Assembly: GCA_964016885.1 (NCBI GenBank)
Contig: OZ024744.1
Location: forward strand, 111,188,536 to 111,252,535
DNA length: 64,000 nt
Source of the DNA: Eledone cirrhosa
Taxonomy: Eukaryota; Mollusca; Cephalopoda; Octopoda; Eledonidae
Reading direction: 5' to 3'
The notes beneath the pieces are model-generated. The model saw nothing but the letters and a program-made list of their open reading frames with translations, ran no database searches and was not told the DNA's origin. The translations under genes and the position numbers were made by a program. Positions 31,130 through 39,423 of the stretch are shown piece by piece (within the stretch, counting starts at the first letter, position 1; the number at the start of each line of letters is the position of its first letter).

Positions 31130-31295
31130 GATACATTACAATAGATAGAGGCAGTGGTTGTTTTACACAAAAATCGAGTAAACAATAAAAAAAAAAACCA
31201 ATAACAATAAACAAGAATACTACAATAAAAAAATTCCCAATACGGGGACTAACCACCCAAGGGCAATTCAGGTATCTCACGAATCATCACCACAT
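31130..31295. other. Unique AT-rich DNA with A-rich runs
   Basis: Short AT-rich stretch with two A-rich runs near 31,187-31,230, next to the 3' side of the minus-strand LINE that follows. Read on the minus strand these are T-rich, so they are not an obvious poly(A) tail for that LINE. No gene is seen. Confidence 0.5.
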
Positions 31296-31306
31296 TTATC
31301 CACCTT

Positions 31307-32158
31307 TTAGCAAATGCAGTGGGGGCAGGGCAGCACTTCTCTCCCCACACTCCTTTCCAAGTGAAACTTGAAGAAGTTGATGAGGGATTGGCCGAAGAGA
31401 AAAGTGTCTGTCTTCAGTCCTTTCAATCCGGTCCACCATATAATCTCTTTCACAACGGCCACCAGACAGAGGAAAATTGCCTGCTCTTCCTGGCCAAAGG
31501 AAAGCGGCGGGTCGATCTTCACTATGGACTCGGCCGATAGCCGTATTCGTTCCACACGCGACAGTAGCTGTTCGACATAACTCCACAAGTCAGTAATGCA
31601 CGGACACTGGACAAGTGCGAGCAGAACGGTTTCGTCGCTCTGCGCGCATCTCGGGCAGGTCCGTCTGACAGCACTTCCGTGCCTGTAGAGTTTATCCCGA
31701 ACCGGCAGTGCCCCCCGGTAGCACTGCCAAGCGAGGGATTTATGGAAGTTATCCATCGTCCCCGACTCGAAAGTCCTCCGGAACAGACTGATCAGTTCGA
31801 GTTCGTCAAAGTCCAGGGCCTCTCCGAGTGCGACGTCACACTTGCCTACCATTGATCCCCTATAGAACTCGAGAGTGGAAGTTCCACTGACCGTATTGCC
31901 CGCTCGGTAGAGGGCAGTGGGAACCTGGCAACATTCCAGATGCCAGTCACTCAGTCTTGGTCTCTTGACACAGGACTGCAGCTCTGTCAAAGCGACGAGC
32001 TGTGGAAAGATTTCTCTCACAAACGCTGACCACACCATTTCATCGTTTAGGCAGAGTATCTGGAAAAGCCGCAGCCTCAGCGCATGTCTGCGCATCATTT
32101 GCCACAGCATGCCCAGTCCTTTGCGTAGAGGGTGTTGGCAGCAGATGGACCACCTCAC
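31307..32158 (-). pseudogene. LINE ORF2 C-terminal region (zf-RVT-like) remnant, 283 codons
   Basis: This is the longest open stretch of the LINE. It starts at an internal Met and is not a true start; upstream it is interrupted by an insertion. The region LAWQCYRGALPV followed by RTCPRCAQSDETV and ALVQCP is the typical C-terminal zinc-binding signature of LINE reverse transcriptases (zf-RVT): two Cys at plus 31,646-31,657, then ET, a His and a last Cys. Here the expected His is Leu (codon at 31,619-31,621, CTC where CAC is expected), a one-base change that would abolish the metal site. The segment before it (FYRGSMVGKCDVALGEAL) is the poorly conserved linker. It ends with a stop next to the 3' boundary. 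Neutral decay with an accidentally preserved frame is more likely than a host gene. Confidence 0.8.
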
Positions 32159-32169
32159 CCTCGTAGGTG

Positions 32170-32580
32170 TTTTGTTTATCTAATCTAATCTAATCTGGCC
32201 GAGTTTACACTCGCAAATAAGAAGAACCAGGGCCGCTCCTAGGAGCATTGGATTTGGTGTACTTCATATTTGTTTCGGTTGCTGAATACAATCAGGGGCC
32301 GCTACTTCTCCTGAAGATCAATAGTTCTCTTCTAACTCGAGCGGGAGCGCCTTTCCATTGTCAATTTTCATTGATCATCTACAAAGCTACATTGTTCTCA
32401 GAACCACTACACCAGTCTTTCTATGCGTGCAGCTGGACCTATCGATTTTTTTTTTTAGATGGCTGTTGACTCTTATCAGTTCTTCCGCCTTTTGTCAGGT
32501 TTTATTTTTTGTTCTGCAGGGTGTCCAAAATCACCCTCCTCACCAAGTAAACTTGGTGAGGTTGCCAGTTTAGTCGCTGA
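32170..32580 (-). mobile_element. Insertion interrupting the LINE, with a (TTAGA)n tail
   Basis: About 400 bp between the RT fragment and the C-terminal region does not read as LINE protein in any frame. On the minus strand it ends in a short pentamer tail, ATTAGATTAGATTAGA (plus 32,179-32,196, TCTAA repeats), next to the resumed LINE sequence. A simple-repeat 3' tail like this is typical of some non-LTR elements or SINEs, so a small retroelement insertion is my reading. A T-run (32,447-32,457) is also present. The upstream limit is uncertain and I cannot name the family. Confidence 0.45.
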
Positions 32581-32610
32581 CGACCCGACCATGCGACAGG
32601 TTGTACTGGA

Positions 32611-32856
32611 TTACATGCTACCAGTAACACTCAAGAGTGACCTGACATGGTTTTGTTTAACTCCTGTCAATCTTTCATATTCCTCCCAAAGAATGCCGAC
32701 CACCTCGATTTCCGATGTGTTCGACACCATCACGGTGATGTCCGCATAAGCCGACACAGCCTTTCCGCCTCCCGTTTCGAGCGGAATGCCCTGCAACAGC
32801 TCCAGCTTCCGCAGTAATGGCTCAAGAGTCAGCGAAGTGGTTAAGTAAGGCCTCAC
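32611..32856 (-). pseudogene. LINE reverse transcriptase fragment with damaged catalytic motif C
   Basis: The peptide EPLLRKLELLQGIPLE then KAVSAYADITVMVSN matches the stretch from after motif B through motif C of a LINE reverse transcriptase. Family proteins carry YADD, with two Asp that bind the catalytic metals. Here it reads Y-A-D-I (YAD codons at plus 32,740-32,748, Ile at 32,737-32,739), so one Asp codon has been lost in frame. After it, EIEVVG..WEEYERLTGVK matches the following helix, then the frame is lost. The N-terminal residues before LEPLL read the previous domain out of frame, so RT motifs 0 to B were removed by a deletion near plus 32,820. The protein cannot be catalytic. Confidence 0.85.
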
Positions 32857-33220
32857 ACATCTCTCTGGAATCGTTCAGCTCGCATTCGTCTTGGTCCGCC
32901 AAAGACCGTGCTTTGTTACCACGTTGCGTCTCTGCCACGCGAGCCCATCGAACAGCTTTGGTTCCCTCGTTTCTCAGCGCACGCGCTTTAGCTCTAACAA
33001 TGCAACCTTCGTGTTTCACATTAAAGAAATGATGTAATGCCATTCTCGCGGCTAGCACGTCAGTTGCAATGCCACTACAAGTAGCCTCGTCTAACTTAGC
33101 TACCAGCTCCCCCTCCTTTCCATTCTTCTCTAACGCTACTTCTTTGCTAAACCCTATCGATATTACTGTAATCCCTCTTTTGAGACTCGACCACCACCAC
33201 CACCTGTTGTTGACGACTCA
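32822..33220 (-). pseudogene. LINE ORF2 endonuclease-RT linker remnant
   Basis: An open minus-strand frame from just after a TGA (plus 33,218-33,220) to a stop near 32,822. It reads WWWWSSLKRGITVISIGFSK, then KLDEATCSGIATDVLAARMA, then HHFFNVKHEGCIVRAKARAL and later CEALLNHFAD. The basic, helical stretch with FFNVKHEG and RAKARALRNEGTKA is the usual linker between endonuclease and RT in Tx1/L1-like ORF2 proteins. The first Met codon lies inside the domain, so no real start is implied. The frame ends where the RT deletion begins, in a different frame from the RT fragment. Confidence 0.8.
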
Positions 33221-33965
33221 CCTCCCTGTCAACTTTTGCTTAACTAAATTGGTGACCCGGTCGCTGTAAACCTTACGTGCAGGAAACAACATGTTCAGCT
33301 TCCACTAACTAGGTCCTAACGTACATGTCTTATCTAGGCCGACCATACAGATCACAAACTCGTGATCTGAATAGGCGACCGTTTTAAATTGTGGATAGCC
33401 TACAATATTTCAATCTATTTTCCTAATGAGAATCTTGTCTATATACGACCTAGATGACCCTATGTGGTTGGTCCACATCTACACTGGCGCATTAGGGAAA
33501 TCTGGTCGGTACCTGTCAGACAGTTGGAACTGGCTTATCAGATACTTGAGGCATTTACACCGCCGTTCCAGTCCCCTGCTAACAATAAAGGGTGAGACGT
33601 ACCCAGAAAGGCTTCCAGGCATCTAAGAGGTCCAGTTGTCCGGCACGGAATGGAGCGTAGACAGCCACCAGTCTAAAGGCACCACCTTCGCTATTACTCA
33701 CGTTCAGGATCACCAACTTACCGTCCGGGTCCCGGAATATCGACCTTACCTCGAAATCCAGACCTTTCCTAAACAGCACTGTCACCCCACCTCCCATTCC
33801 CGGTCGGCTAACAGATGCGAAGATCTGATAGTCGCCAAAAATGTGGGCTAGTGCGCGCGTGTCAGAAATCCTGGTCTCGCTGACGGTAATTACATCTATT
33901 TCTAGAGACCTGAGGTCGTTCAGCAGTTGACCCTGCTTCCAGGGCGACCCCAGACCACGAACATT
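33221..33965 (-). pseudogene. LINE apurinic-type endonuclease (EEP) remnant
   Basis: The domain starts at NVRGLGSPW (Asn codon at 33,963-33,965), matching the first catalytic Asn block of LINE endonucleases. It continues through DVITVSETRISD (catalytic Glu in SETR), MGGGVTVLFRKGLDF and AVYAPFRAGQ. A frameshift near 33,625 then moves the frame to CLEAFLGTSHPLLLAGDWN, with the Asp/Asn pair of GDWN at 33,565-33,576. The final catalytic His block appears as AYSDHEFV (SDH at 33,362-33,370). Between GDWN and the end there are in-frame stops at 33,479-33,481, 33,410-33,412 (both where Trp is expected) and 33,305-33,307. All catalytic motifs are still recognisable, but the frame is broken, so it is a fossil. 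Confidence 0.85.
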
Positions 33966-34022
33966 TTAAACATCCTACACTTTATATGGCTATGTTGACA
34001 GGCTAAAAGAGAGAGGAAAGGT

Positions 34023-34503
34023 TTACTTACCTCCCTGGGGCTTATGGAGGACAGGTGGTTCGACCTCCATATTTTGAGTTTTTATTTTTTTTAAACCCTT
34101 AAGCAATCTGCTTGTTGCTTGTATATTCGGGATTCCCACGACACGAGGAAAGCTCTCCCTAATCGCTGTGTATGTGTTGAGCGACATTCGTATTAGAAAC
34201 AAATCTTCTGGCACGCGATTTCTTGTCTTCATACTATGAAGGCCATCATTTACTCGTTGAGCCTTCTTCCAAGCACGAAGTTTTGTGTGCTTTGTTTTTG
34301 TTGTGGTTTGATTGTGGTGATGATAGTGGTGATGATGGTGTTGTTGGTGTTGTTTTGGGTGTGTTTTGTGGGTGTGGTGTCTGCGATTTCATTTGTTTGT
34401 GTGTTCTTTTGTTTTTGTTTTTGTTATGGTTGTTTGCGTTTGTAGGGATTGGGGTGTTGGTGGTGGTTGGTGTGGAAGTGAATTTGTTGTGTGGTGCCAG
34501 CAT
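34023..34503 (-). pseudogene. Low-complexity ORF1 tail and inter-ORF region of the LINE
   Basis: The plus strand is GT-rich simple sequence (34,290-34,560). On the minus strand it gives an open frame rich in Thr, Pro, Asn, Lys and Gln (34,503-34,246), followed after a stop by a second short frame (34,232-34,023). Its place between the zinc knuckle and the endonuclease fits the C-terminal tail of ORF1 and the inter-ORF spacer, but simple-sequence expansion in dead DNA would look the same. No motif supports a separate gene. Confidence 0.4.
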
Positions 34504-34723
34504 TTTCTGTAATGGGTGTTTTTGTGATGTGTGGACCTTTTTTTCTTTTGTTTTTTTTATTTAGGTTTTGCCTCGTCTTCGCTACTGAAAGACGATGTTG
34601 TGTGTGGGGGGGGGGTGTTTGTTAGTGTGTGTATTTTGAGTGGGAAGACAAATGGGAGAGTTCTCCTTGTTTTCCCCTGAGTGATCAAAATTGGTGCTGA
34701 CATTTTCGCTGGTGCTTCCTGTG

Positions 34724-35035
34724 CTAGTGTCGGTGGTGGTCCCTTGCATTTTTGAGCTGAGGGCAGAAGGCTCGCAAGTGAGTTGTTTCTCCGCAGACGA
34801 AACAGTGCAGCCTTTTGCCCTCGGTCATTACTTGCAGAGCCATCCCGTTTAGGAGATGGATGTGGTCCGAGATTTTTCTCAGGTCCTCAAGCCTGATCTG
34901 GGGAAGAATAACCAGGTCAACCCCCGACCAGTCCTTCCTGGCAGTTCTGGTTGCTTCGATCGGGACAGCATCTGTCCCCTCCACAATCATGAATCCCAGG
35001 AACCACCACATATCTAGTCCTGGGGTGTCCAGCAA
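34724..35035 (-). pseudogene. LINE ORF1 (gag-like) remnant with CCHC zinc knuckle
   Basis: A 103-codon minus-strand frame ends in HCFVCGETTHLRAFCPQ, a C-x2-C-x4-H-x4-C zinc knuckle (plus about 34,764-34,807), the RNA-binding motif of gag-like ORF1 proteins. The preceding part, VDLVILPQIRLEDLRKISDH and LNGMALQVMTEGKRL, is where such proteins carry their RNA-binding core. The knuckle is intact by spacing. The Met at 35,035 is internal; upstream the sequence turns into the opposite-strand RT element at about 35,015, so the N-terminal part is missing. Position and strand match the endonuclease and RT pieces downstream. Confidence 0.75.
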
Positions 35036-36210
35036 GGAGGCCTACTCGGGTCGCTCCTCTTTGCGCTGTCAGTGGACGGCTTGATCCGATTGGTCTGGTC
35101 GCCCCACAACGTTTCGTACCTGGACGACTCGACACTGGCTCGCTTGGCTGAGGCGATAGTTGAGGACCTCCGGCAAATCATCATAGCTCTAAAGCTCCTT
35201 GGACTTGAGATCATCCCATCCAAATCTGAGGTGACAAACGAGCTACGGAGAGAGCAAATTCCATGAAGCCGTACTCAGCATCTGTCCCGTCCTGTCCGGA
35301 GCTCGGCTTACGCCAAAAGACGCCACCTGCATTCTCGACTCTCCGATTCTCTCGAAAGCCATAAGAGACTGCCTGGAGACCAAGCATTAAAGCTTGTACC
35401 GAACAGCAGAGAAGCTGCGTCTCCTTGATGCTCCTCCGGCGCTCTTCCTCTTGAGGAACTGCTTCACCCTCCCCAAATTTCTGTTCACGCTACGTGGTGT
35501 CACCCCCACGCAAGTCTTCTCAGGGAACTCGACGTCACCATCCAATGCTGTGCAGAATTCATCTTCAATGTCAGTTTCGACAGCGCCGGCTGGCAACAGG
35601 TGAATCTCCCAGTGAAGTTCCGTGACCTCAGCCTCCAATCTGCTTCAGATCTAACTCTACTGGCCTACCTTTCCTCTATCTCCTTCAGTCATGCGCTCCC
35701 ACTGTCTTGCCGCCAGAGGGCAGGCTGGTTCCCCCGACATGCCGCTCTCAACGACATATTGAGAAGGAGCCTGAGCGCAGCTGGCTTCCCATCACAACTG
35801 GAGCCAGTAGGTTTAGACTGCGGGGATGGAAAGTGCCCCGATGGAATTATCCCCTTCCCATTCGAAGGAGGTAGATCCCTAGGATGTCACATGTTGGTAC
35901 GTGTTCTCCGAGTCAACTTCGTAACTTCGGCCACAAACCCCGGTACCGCGGCCCACTTTGCGGTGGAAAGGTAGACAAACAAATACTGAGGATTGTCCAG
36001 CCACTTACTCTTCGCACCGGTTACCGTCGAGACCTCAGGCGTACTTTGGACCCCGTACTGCCGAGCTCCTCAGCAAGACCGGAACGTCGGCGGCCCGTCT
36101 GAGGAAGGAGCTTCGTGAGGTGGGGTGGCTGTTGTAGCGGGTCTCGCTGGCCATTGTCCAGGGAAATGCTTTTGCAGAGCGCAACCACAACACCGCCACG
36201 CCCTAGACCT
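35018..36210 (+). pseudogene. Decayed plus-strand reverse transcriptase element (YLDD type)
   Basis: Read on the plus strand with frameshifts, this gives GVQQGGLLGSLLFALSVDGL (RT motif B: family form GVQQGDPLG) from 35,024. Then comes VSYLDDSTLA, an intact catalytic YLDD motif C (about 35,118-35,129), then LKLLGLEIIPSKSEVTN. The downstream C-terminal region reads LYRTAEKLRLLDAPPALFLL, AEFIFNVSFDSAGWQQVNLP, LRRSLSAAGFPSQLEPVGLD and finally RVSLAIVQGNAF. Breaks include a stop at 35,015 just upstream, a frameshift at about 35,264, TAA at 35,388-35,390, frameshifts near 35,515 and after 35,970, and TAG at 36,135-36,137. The N-terminal RT half is absent. It belongs to an RT family common in invertebrate genomes; I cannot place its clade. 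It meets the minus-strand LINE head to head at about 35,015. Confidence 0.8.
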
Positions 36211-36448
36211 AGAATCTATCACCTCCCCATTCCCCATCCCATTCTTCTGTAACCCTAGAGCCCTTGCCTTTTCCCCCCTTTTCCGTTATTTTACACACAC
36301 AAAATAAACTTCATCGTACATATACAGTACACATTCAAAATTACATTCACTCACACATAAACGTGCACTACCACACGTTTAAACTTACACATACAAATGA
36401 TATGGACACAAATACACACACATTTCATTTTGTGTTCCAGAATCATTT
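36211..36448. other. AT/CA-rich intergenic DNA
   Basis: Sequence following the RT remnant, with short CA-rich runs (36,291-36,302, 36,410-36,423). It may include the element's 3' untranslated end. Open frames here are short and have no recognisable motif. Confidence 0.5.
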
Positions 36449-36590
36449 CGGCGGGATTTGAACAAAATAATTGTTTCTACTTTTGGCACAAGGCCAGCAA
36501 TTACCCAGTACATAAAATACCAGTAATGTACTGGGTGTTTGCTGGCCTTGTGCTAAAAGTAGAAACAATTATTTTGTTCAAATCCCGCCG
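36449..36590. repeat. Inverted pair of SINE tails (about 65-bp arms)
   Basis: The left arm starts CGGCGGGATTTGAACAAAAT at 36,449 and runs to ACCCAGTACAT at 36,503-36,513. The right arm runs from ATGTACTGGGT at 36,526-36,536 to AATCCCGCCG at 36,581-36,590. The arms are near-perfect reverse complements, with a few mismatches (for example CAGCAATT against GTTTGCTG), around a 12-base centre. Each arm is a SINE tail joined directly to a SINE B-box region, so the palindrome is built from two oppositely oriented SINE fragments. Such a structure could form a hairpin in single-stranded DNA or RNA. Confidence 0.9.
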
Positions 36591-36697
36591 AGGTTAACTT
36601 TGCCTTTCGTCCTTACGGGATCGATAAAATAAAGTACCAGTAATGTACTGGAATAATTGCTGGCCTTGTGCCTAAAGTAGAAACAATTATTTTGCTT
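36526..36697 (+). mobile_element. Tandem 5'-truncated SINE copies
   Basis: Plus orientation: a first tail (ATGTACTGGGTGTTTGCTGG to AGAAACAATTATTTTG) is followed at once by a second SINE starting inside the B box (TTCAAATCCCGCCGAGG at about 36,578). That copy runs through GATCGATAAAATAAAGTACC to its tail, AGAAACAATTATTTTGC, at about 36,695. The tRNA-related head is missing from both. The direct joining of tail to B box in a head-to-tail order matches the SINE dimer at 40,631-41,021. Confidence 0.8.
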
Positions 36698-36867
36698 GTT
36701 TTTTACTTGGACTACCTTTAGTTTCTGTATTGTATCCCCTTTGTGATCCTGTCCCTATTTTCATACACCTGAAGAAGGGCTAAAACCTGACACGTCGAAC
36801 TTTCCTCTTATCCATATAAAGTGTGAATCTAATAAGACTTTTTATACCTCTGTTTGTTGACTCCTTG

Positions 36868-36903
<36 letters not shown>

Positions 36904-37024
36904 CAGGAAGAGGGTCTTAAAGTTTCGGACGCTAGTCCTTCAGAAGAAGAAAGAAAGAGAAATAAGATAGATTGAGGGGACGGGCGGGTTGGAATTGGAA
37001 AAAATGTCTTTATATATATATATA
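36698..37024. other. Intergenic DNA with TA microsatellites and two hammerhead-like motifs
   Basis: Contains (TA)n at about 36,872-36,901 and 37,012-37,025. On the plus strand, CTGAAGAAGGGC begins at 36,769 and is followed by TAAAACCTGACACGTCG. On the minus strand (36,946-36,912) is CTGAAGGACTAGCGTCCGAA, then ACTTTAAGACC. Both recall the CTGANGA / stem / GAAAC core of hammerhead ribozymes carried by some retroelements, but each has core changes. I list them only as a possibility. Confidence 0.3.
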
Positions 37025-37373
37025 TTAAAATAACAGATTAAAGTTTAAGCAAAGAATCACTGCTTTCACCCTTAACGGGATCTTCTGAAACTAAAAAAAA
37101 AATCAATCTGTGAACACACAAGTAAATATTTCGAGAAAACGTTACGACCGAAAGAAACCAGGAAGACAATACTTTGGTTCGTGAAGACGTTCCCTGGCAA
37201 TGAACGGAACAAAAGCGAAGATAATATGTCGTTATGTAGAGCAGTGAGAACAATTTCATGCAAAGACAAAACCACGTTTATGGTATAAGTGGAGTCATTA
37301 GGCTAATATTCTATTTAGGAAACCAAAGGATTCTCAGCTCCGGAGTTGAGAATAATGTTAATAAAGTTGTTAA
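37025..37373. other. Unique AT-rich DNA, no gene seen
   Basis: Two overlapping minus-strand frames of 67-73 codons at 37,038-37,275 show no motif, homology or coding-like composition that I recognise. I treat the stretch as non-coding. Confidence 0.5.
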
Positions 37374-38321
37374 ACGAAAATGAGGTTTATATATATCATT
37401 ACATAAGTTGAACATGAGCTTATTATAGGCAGAATATTAAGTTAAGGGCAGATAAATCCAGGAGTAAGGTAAGTTGGTGGATTATAACTTGTGAGAATAA
37501 ATAGCAGGTGAGGTAGCAAGATGGCAGAGGGAGAGAAAAGAGACAAGATTAATGAATGTGTGAACGAAAATGAGGTTTATATATATCATTACATAAGTTG
37601 AACATGAGCTTATTATAGGCAGAATATTAAGTTAAGGGCAGATAAATCCAGGAGTAAGGTAAGTTGGTGGATTATAACTTGTGAGAATAAATAGCAGGTG
37701 AGGTAGCAAGATGGCAGAGGGAGAGAAAAGAGACAAGATTAATGAATGTGTGAACGAAAATGAGGTTTATATATATCATTACATAAGTTGAACATGAGCT
37801 TATTATAGGCAGAATATTAAGTTAAGGGCAGATAAATCCAGGAGTAAGGTAAGTTGGTGGATTATAACTTGTGAGAATAAATAGCAGGTGAGGTAGCAAG
37901 ATGGCAGAGGGAGAGAAAAGAGACAAGATTAATGAATGTGTGAACGAAAATGAGGTTTATATATATCATTACATAAGTTGAACATGAGCTTATTATAGGC
38001 AGAATATTAAGTTAAGGGCAGATAAATCCAGGAGTAAGGTAAGTTGGTGGATTATAACTTGTGAGAATAAATAGCAGGTGAGGTAGCAAGATGGCAGAGG
38101 GAGAGAAAAGAGACAAGATTAATGAATGTGTGAACGAAAATGAGGTTTATATATATCATTACATAAGTTGAACATGAGCTTATTATAGGCAGAATATTAA
38201 GTTAAGGGCAGATAAATCCAGGAGTAAGGTAAGTTGGTGGATTATAACTTGTGAGAATAAATAGCAGGTGAGGTAGCAAGATGGCAGAGGGAGAGAAAAG
38301 AGACAAGATTAATGAATGTGT
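37374..38321. repeat. 190-bp tandem repeat, five identical-looking copies
   Basis: The word TGAGGTTTATATATATCATT occurs at 37,381, 37,571, 37,761, 37,951 and 38,141, exactly 190 bp apart. No differences between copies were seen by eye, pointing to very recent amplification or an assembly collapse/expansion. Each copy contains TCCAGGAGTAAGGTAAGTTG followed by GTGGATT (first copy 37,457-37,483), which resembles the minus strand of the 44-bp satellite and includes the splice-donor-like AAGGTAAGT. The unit length is not a multiple of 3 and no open frame spans it. Confidence 0.97.
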
Positions 38322-38504
38322 AAGTAGACAACTCACAGCGATGTGTGATAATTAATGTGTGATGAACATCTGCTTCAGTGTATATATATATATAATTGGT
38401 CCGGGTAGTGGTATTTGATAAACCTATATAATAGTACGTACACATACACTTATCTGCGGATGCATGTATGCGGGCGTACGCACACATATATATTTTTGGA
38501 TTGT
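38322..38504. other. Unique DNA with a short TA run
   Basis: Sequence between the 190-bp array and the GT-rich minisatellite, with TATATATATATA at about 38,380-38,392. No gene seen. Confidence 0.6.
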
Positions 38505-39336
38505 GTGAGGGGGGGGTACGTACTGAGAGGTGTGTGTGAGAAGGGGTAGTGGGGGTAGTGGGTGGTGGGGGGAGGGGTAGTGGTGGTGGTGGTGGTGATA
38601 GTGGTGGAGGTAGCAGTGGTAGTCGTGGTGGTGGTGGTGGTGGTGGTGGTGGTGGTGGTGGTGGTGGTGGTGGTGGTAGTAGTGGTGGGAGTGGTAGTGG
38701 TGGTAGTGGTGGTGGTGGTGGTGGTGGTGGTGTTGGAGGTGGTGGTAGTATTAGTGGGGGGGTTAGATATGGTAGTAGTGGCGGTAGTAGTGGTGGAAGC
38801 GGTGGTAGAATTGACGGTGGTAGTGTTTAGTGGTAGTGTTGGTGTTGGTAGTAGTGTAGTTGTGTTGGTAGTAGTGAAGTAGTGTTGGTGTTGGTGTTGG
38901 TGGTAGTGTAGGTGGTAGTGTTGGTAATAGTGTAGTAGTGTAGTTGTGTTGGTGGTAGTGTTGGTAGTAGTGTAGTAGTGTAGTTGTGTTGGTGGTAGTG
39001 GTGGTGGTGGTGGTGGTGGTGGTGGTGGCGGCGGTGGTGGTGGTGGTGGTAGTATTAGTGGGGAGTAGAGATGGTAGTAGTGGTGGTAGTAGTGGTGGAA
39101 GTGGTGGTAGAATTGCCGGTGGTAGTGTTTAGTGGTAGTGGTAGTAGTGTTGGTGTTGGTAGTAGTGTAGTTGTGTTGGTAGTGGTAGTAATGTTGGTGT
39201 TGGTGTTGGTGGTAGTGTTGGTAGTAGTGTAGTAGTGTTGGTAGTAGTGTAGTAGTGTTGATAGTAGTGTAGATGTGTTGGTGGTAGTGTTGGTAGTAGT
39301 GTAGTAGTGTAGTAGTGTTGGTCGTAGTGTTGGTGT
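38505..39336. repeat. GGT/GTAGT-rich minisatellite (inverse of the 45-64 kb array)
   Basis: Plus-strand GTAGTGTTGGTAGTAGTG units are the reverse complement of the ACCAACACTACT repeat at 45-64 kb, so this is a short array of the same repeat family in opposite orientation. It includes nearly pure (GGT)n tracts at about 38,625-38,676 and 39,000-39,050. A stretch around AGTGGTGGAAGCGGTGGTAG is duplicated 292 bp apart (38,811 and 39,103). Frames that read poly-Gly, poly-Val or poly-Thr/Pro here are by-products of the triplet repeat and are not called as genes. Confidence 0.93.
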
Positions 39337-39423
39337 TCCCAGACATCAGAAGTCAGGTAACAGAAACATACAAGTCAGTAAACCATAGCAGTAAAATGTG
39401 TGCCATGGATATGAGAAACTGTG
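39337..39423. other. Short unique spacer
   Basis: Single-copy-looking sequence between the minisatellite and the SINE-tail array; nothing recognisable. Confidence 0.6.

Larger units (their letters stand above)
31296..35035 (-). mobile_element. Decayed Tx1/L1-like non-LTR retrotransposon
   Basis: Minus-strand pieces occur in correct LINE order from high to low coordinate: ORF1 with a CCHC zinc knuckle (35,035-34,724), low-complexity ORF1 tail (34,503-34,023), apurinic-type endonuclease (33,965-about 33,220), the endonuclease-to-RT linker (about 33,220-32,822), an RT fragment after motif B with a damaged motif C (32,856-32,611), and the C-terminal region with a zinc-finger motif (32,158-31,307). 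Frameshifts, nonsense codons, a large RT deletion and a foreign insertion at about 32,170-32,580 show it is dead. The layout and C-terminal domain fit the L1/Tx1 group by family knowledge; the clade is an inference. It spans about 3.7 kb, where intact relatives are usually longer. Confidence 0.85.

Noticed and set aside
32179..32196. Telomeric-type repeat (TCTAA/TTAGA)n
   Set aside because: It is only about 3.5 units long and is not TTAGGG or TTAGG; a retroelement 3' tail explains it better.
34223..34564. 113-codon plus frame with many Val, Leu, Phe and Cys residues (membrane-like)
   Set aside because: It lies in GT-rich simple sequence opposite the LINE ORF1 tail; the hydrophobic composition is a by-product of GTG/TTG/TTT codons.
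37038..37275. Two overlapping 67-73-codon minus frames
   Set aside because: Short, overlapping in different frames, hydrophobic and without any motif; consistent with random AT-rich sequence.
38450..39346. 298-codon Thr/Pro-rich minus frame and Gly- or Val-rich plus frames
   Set aside because: All come from the GGT/GTAGT minisatellite; frames on both strands are open at once and none has non-repeat support.
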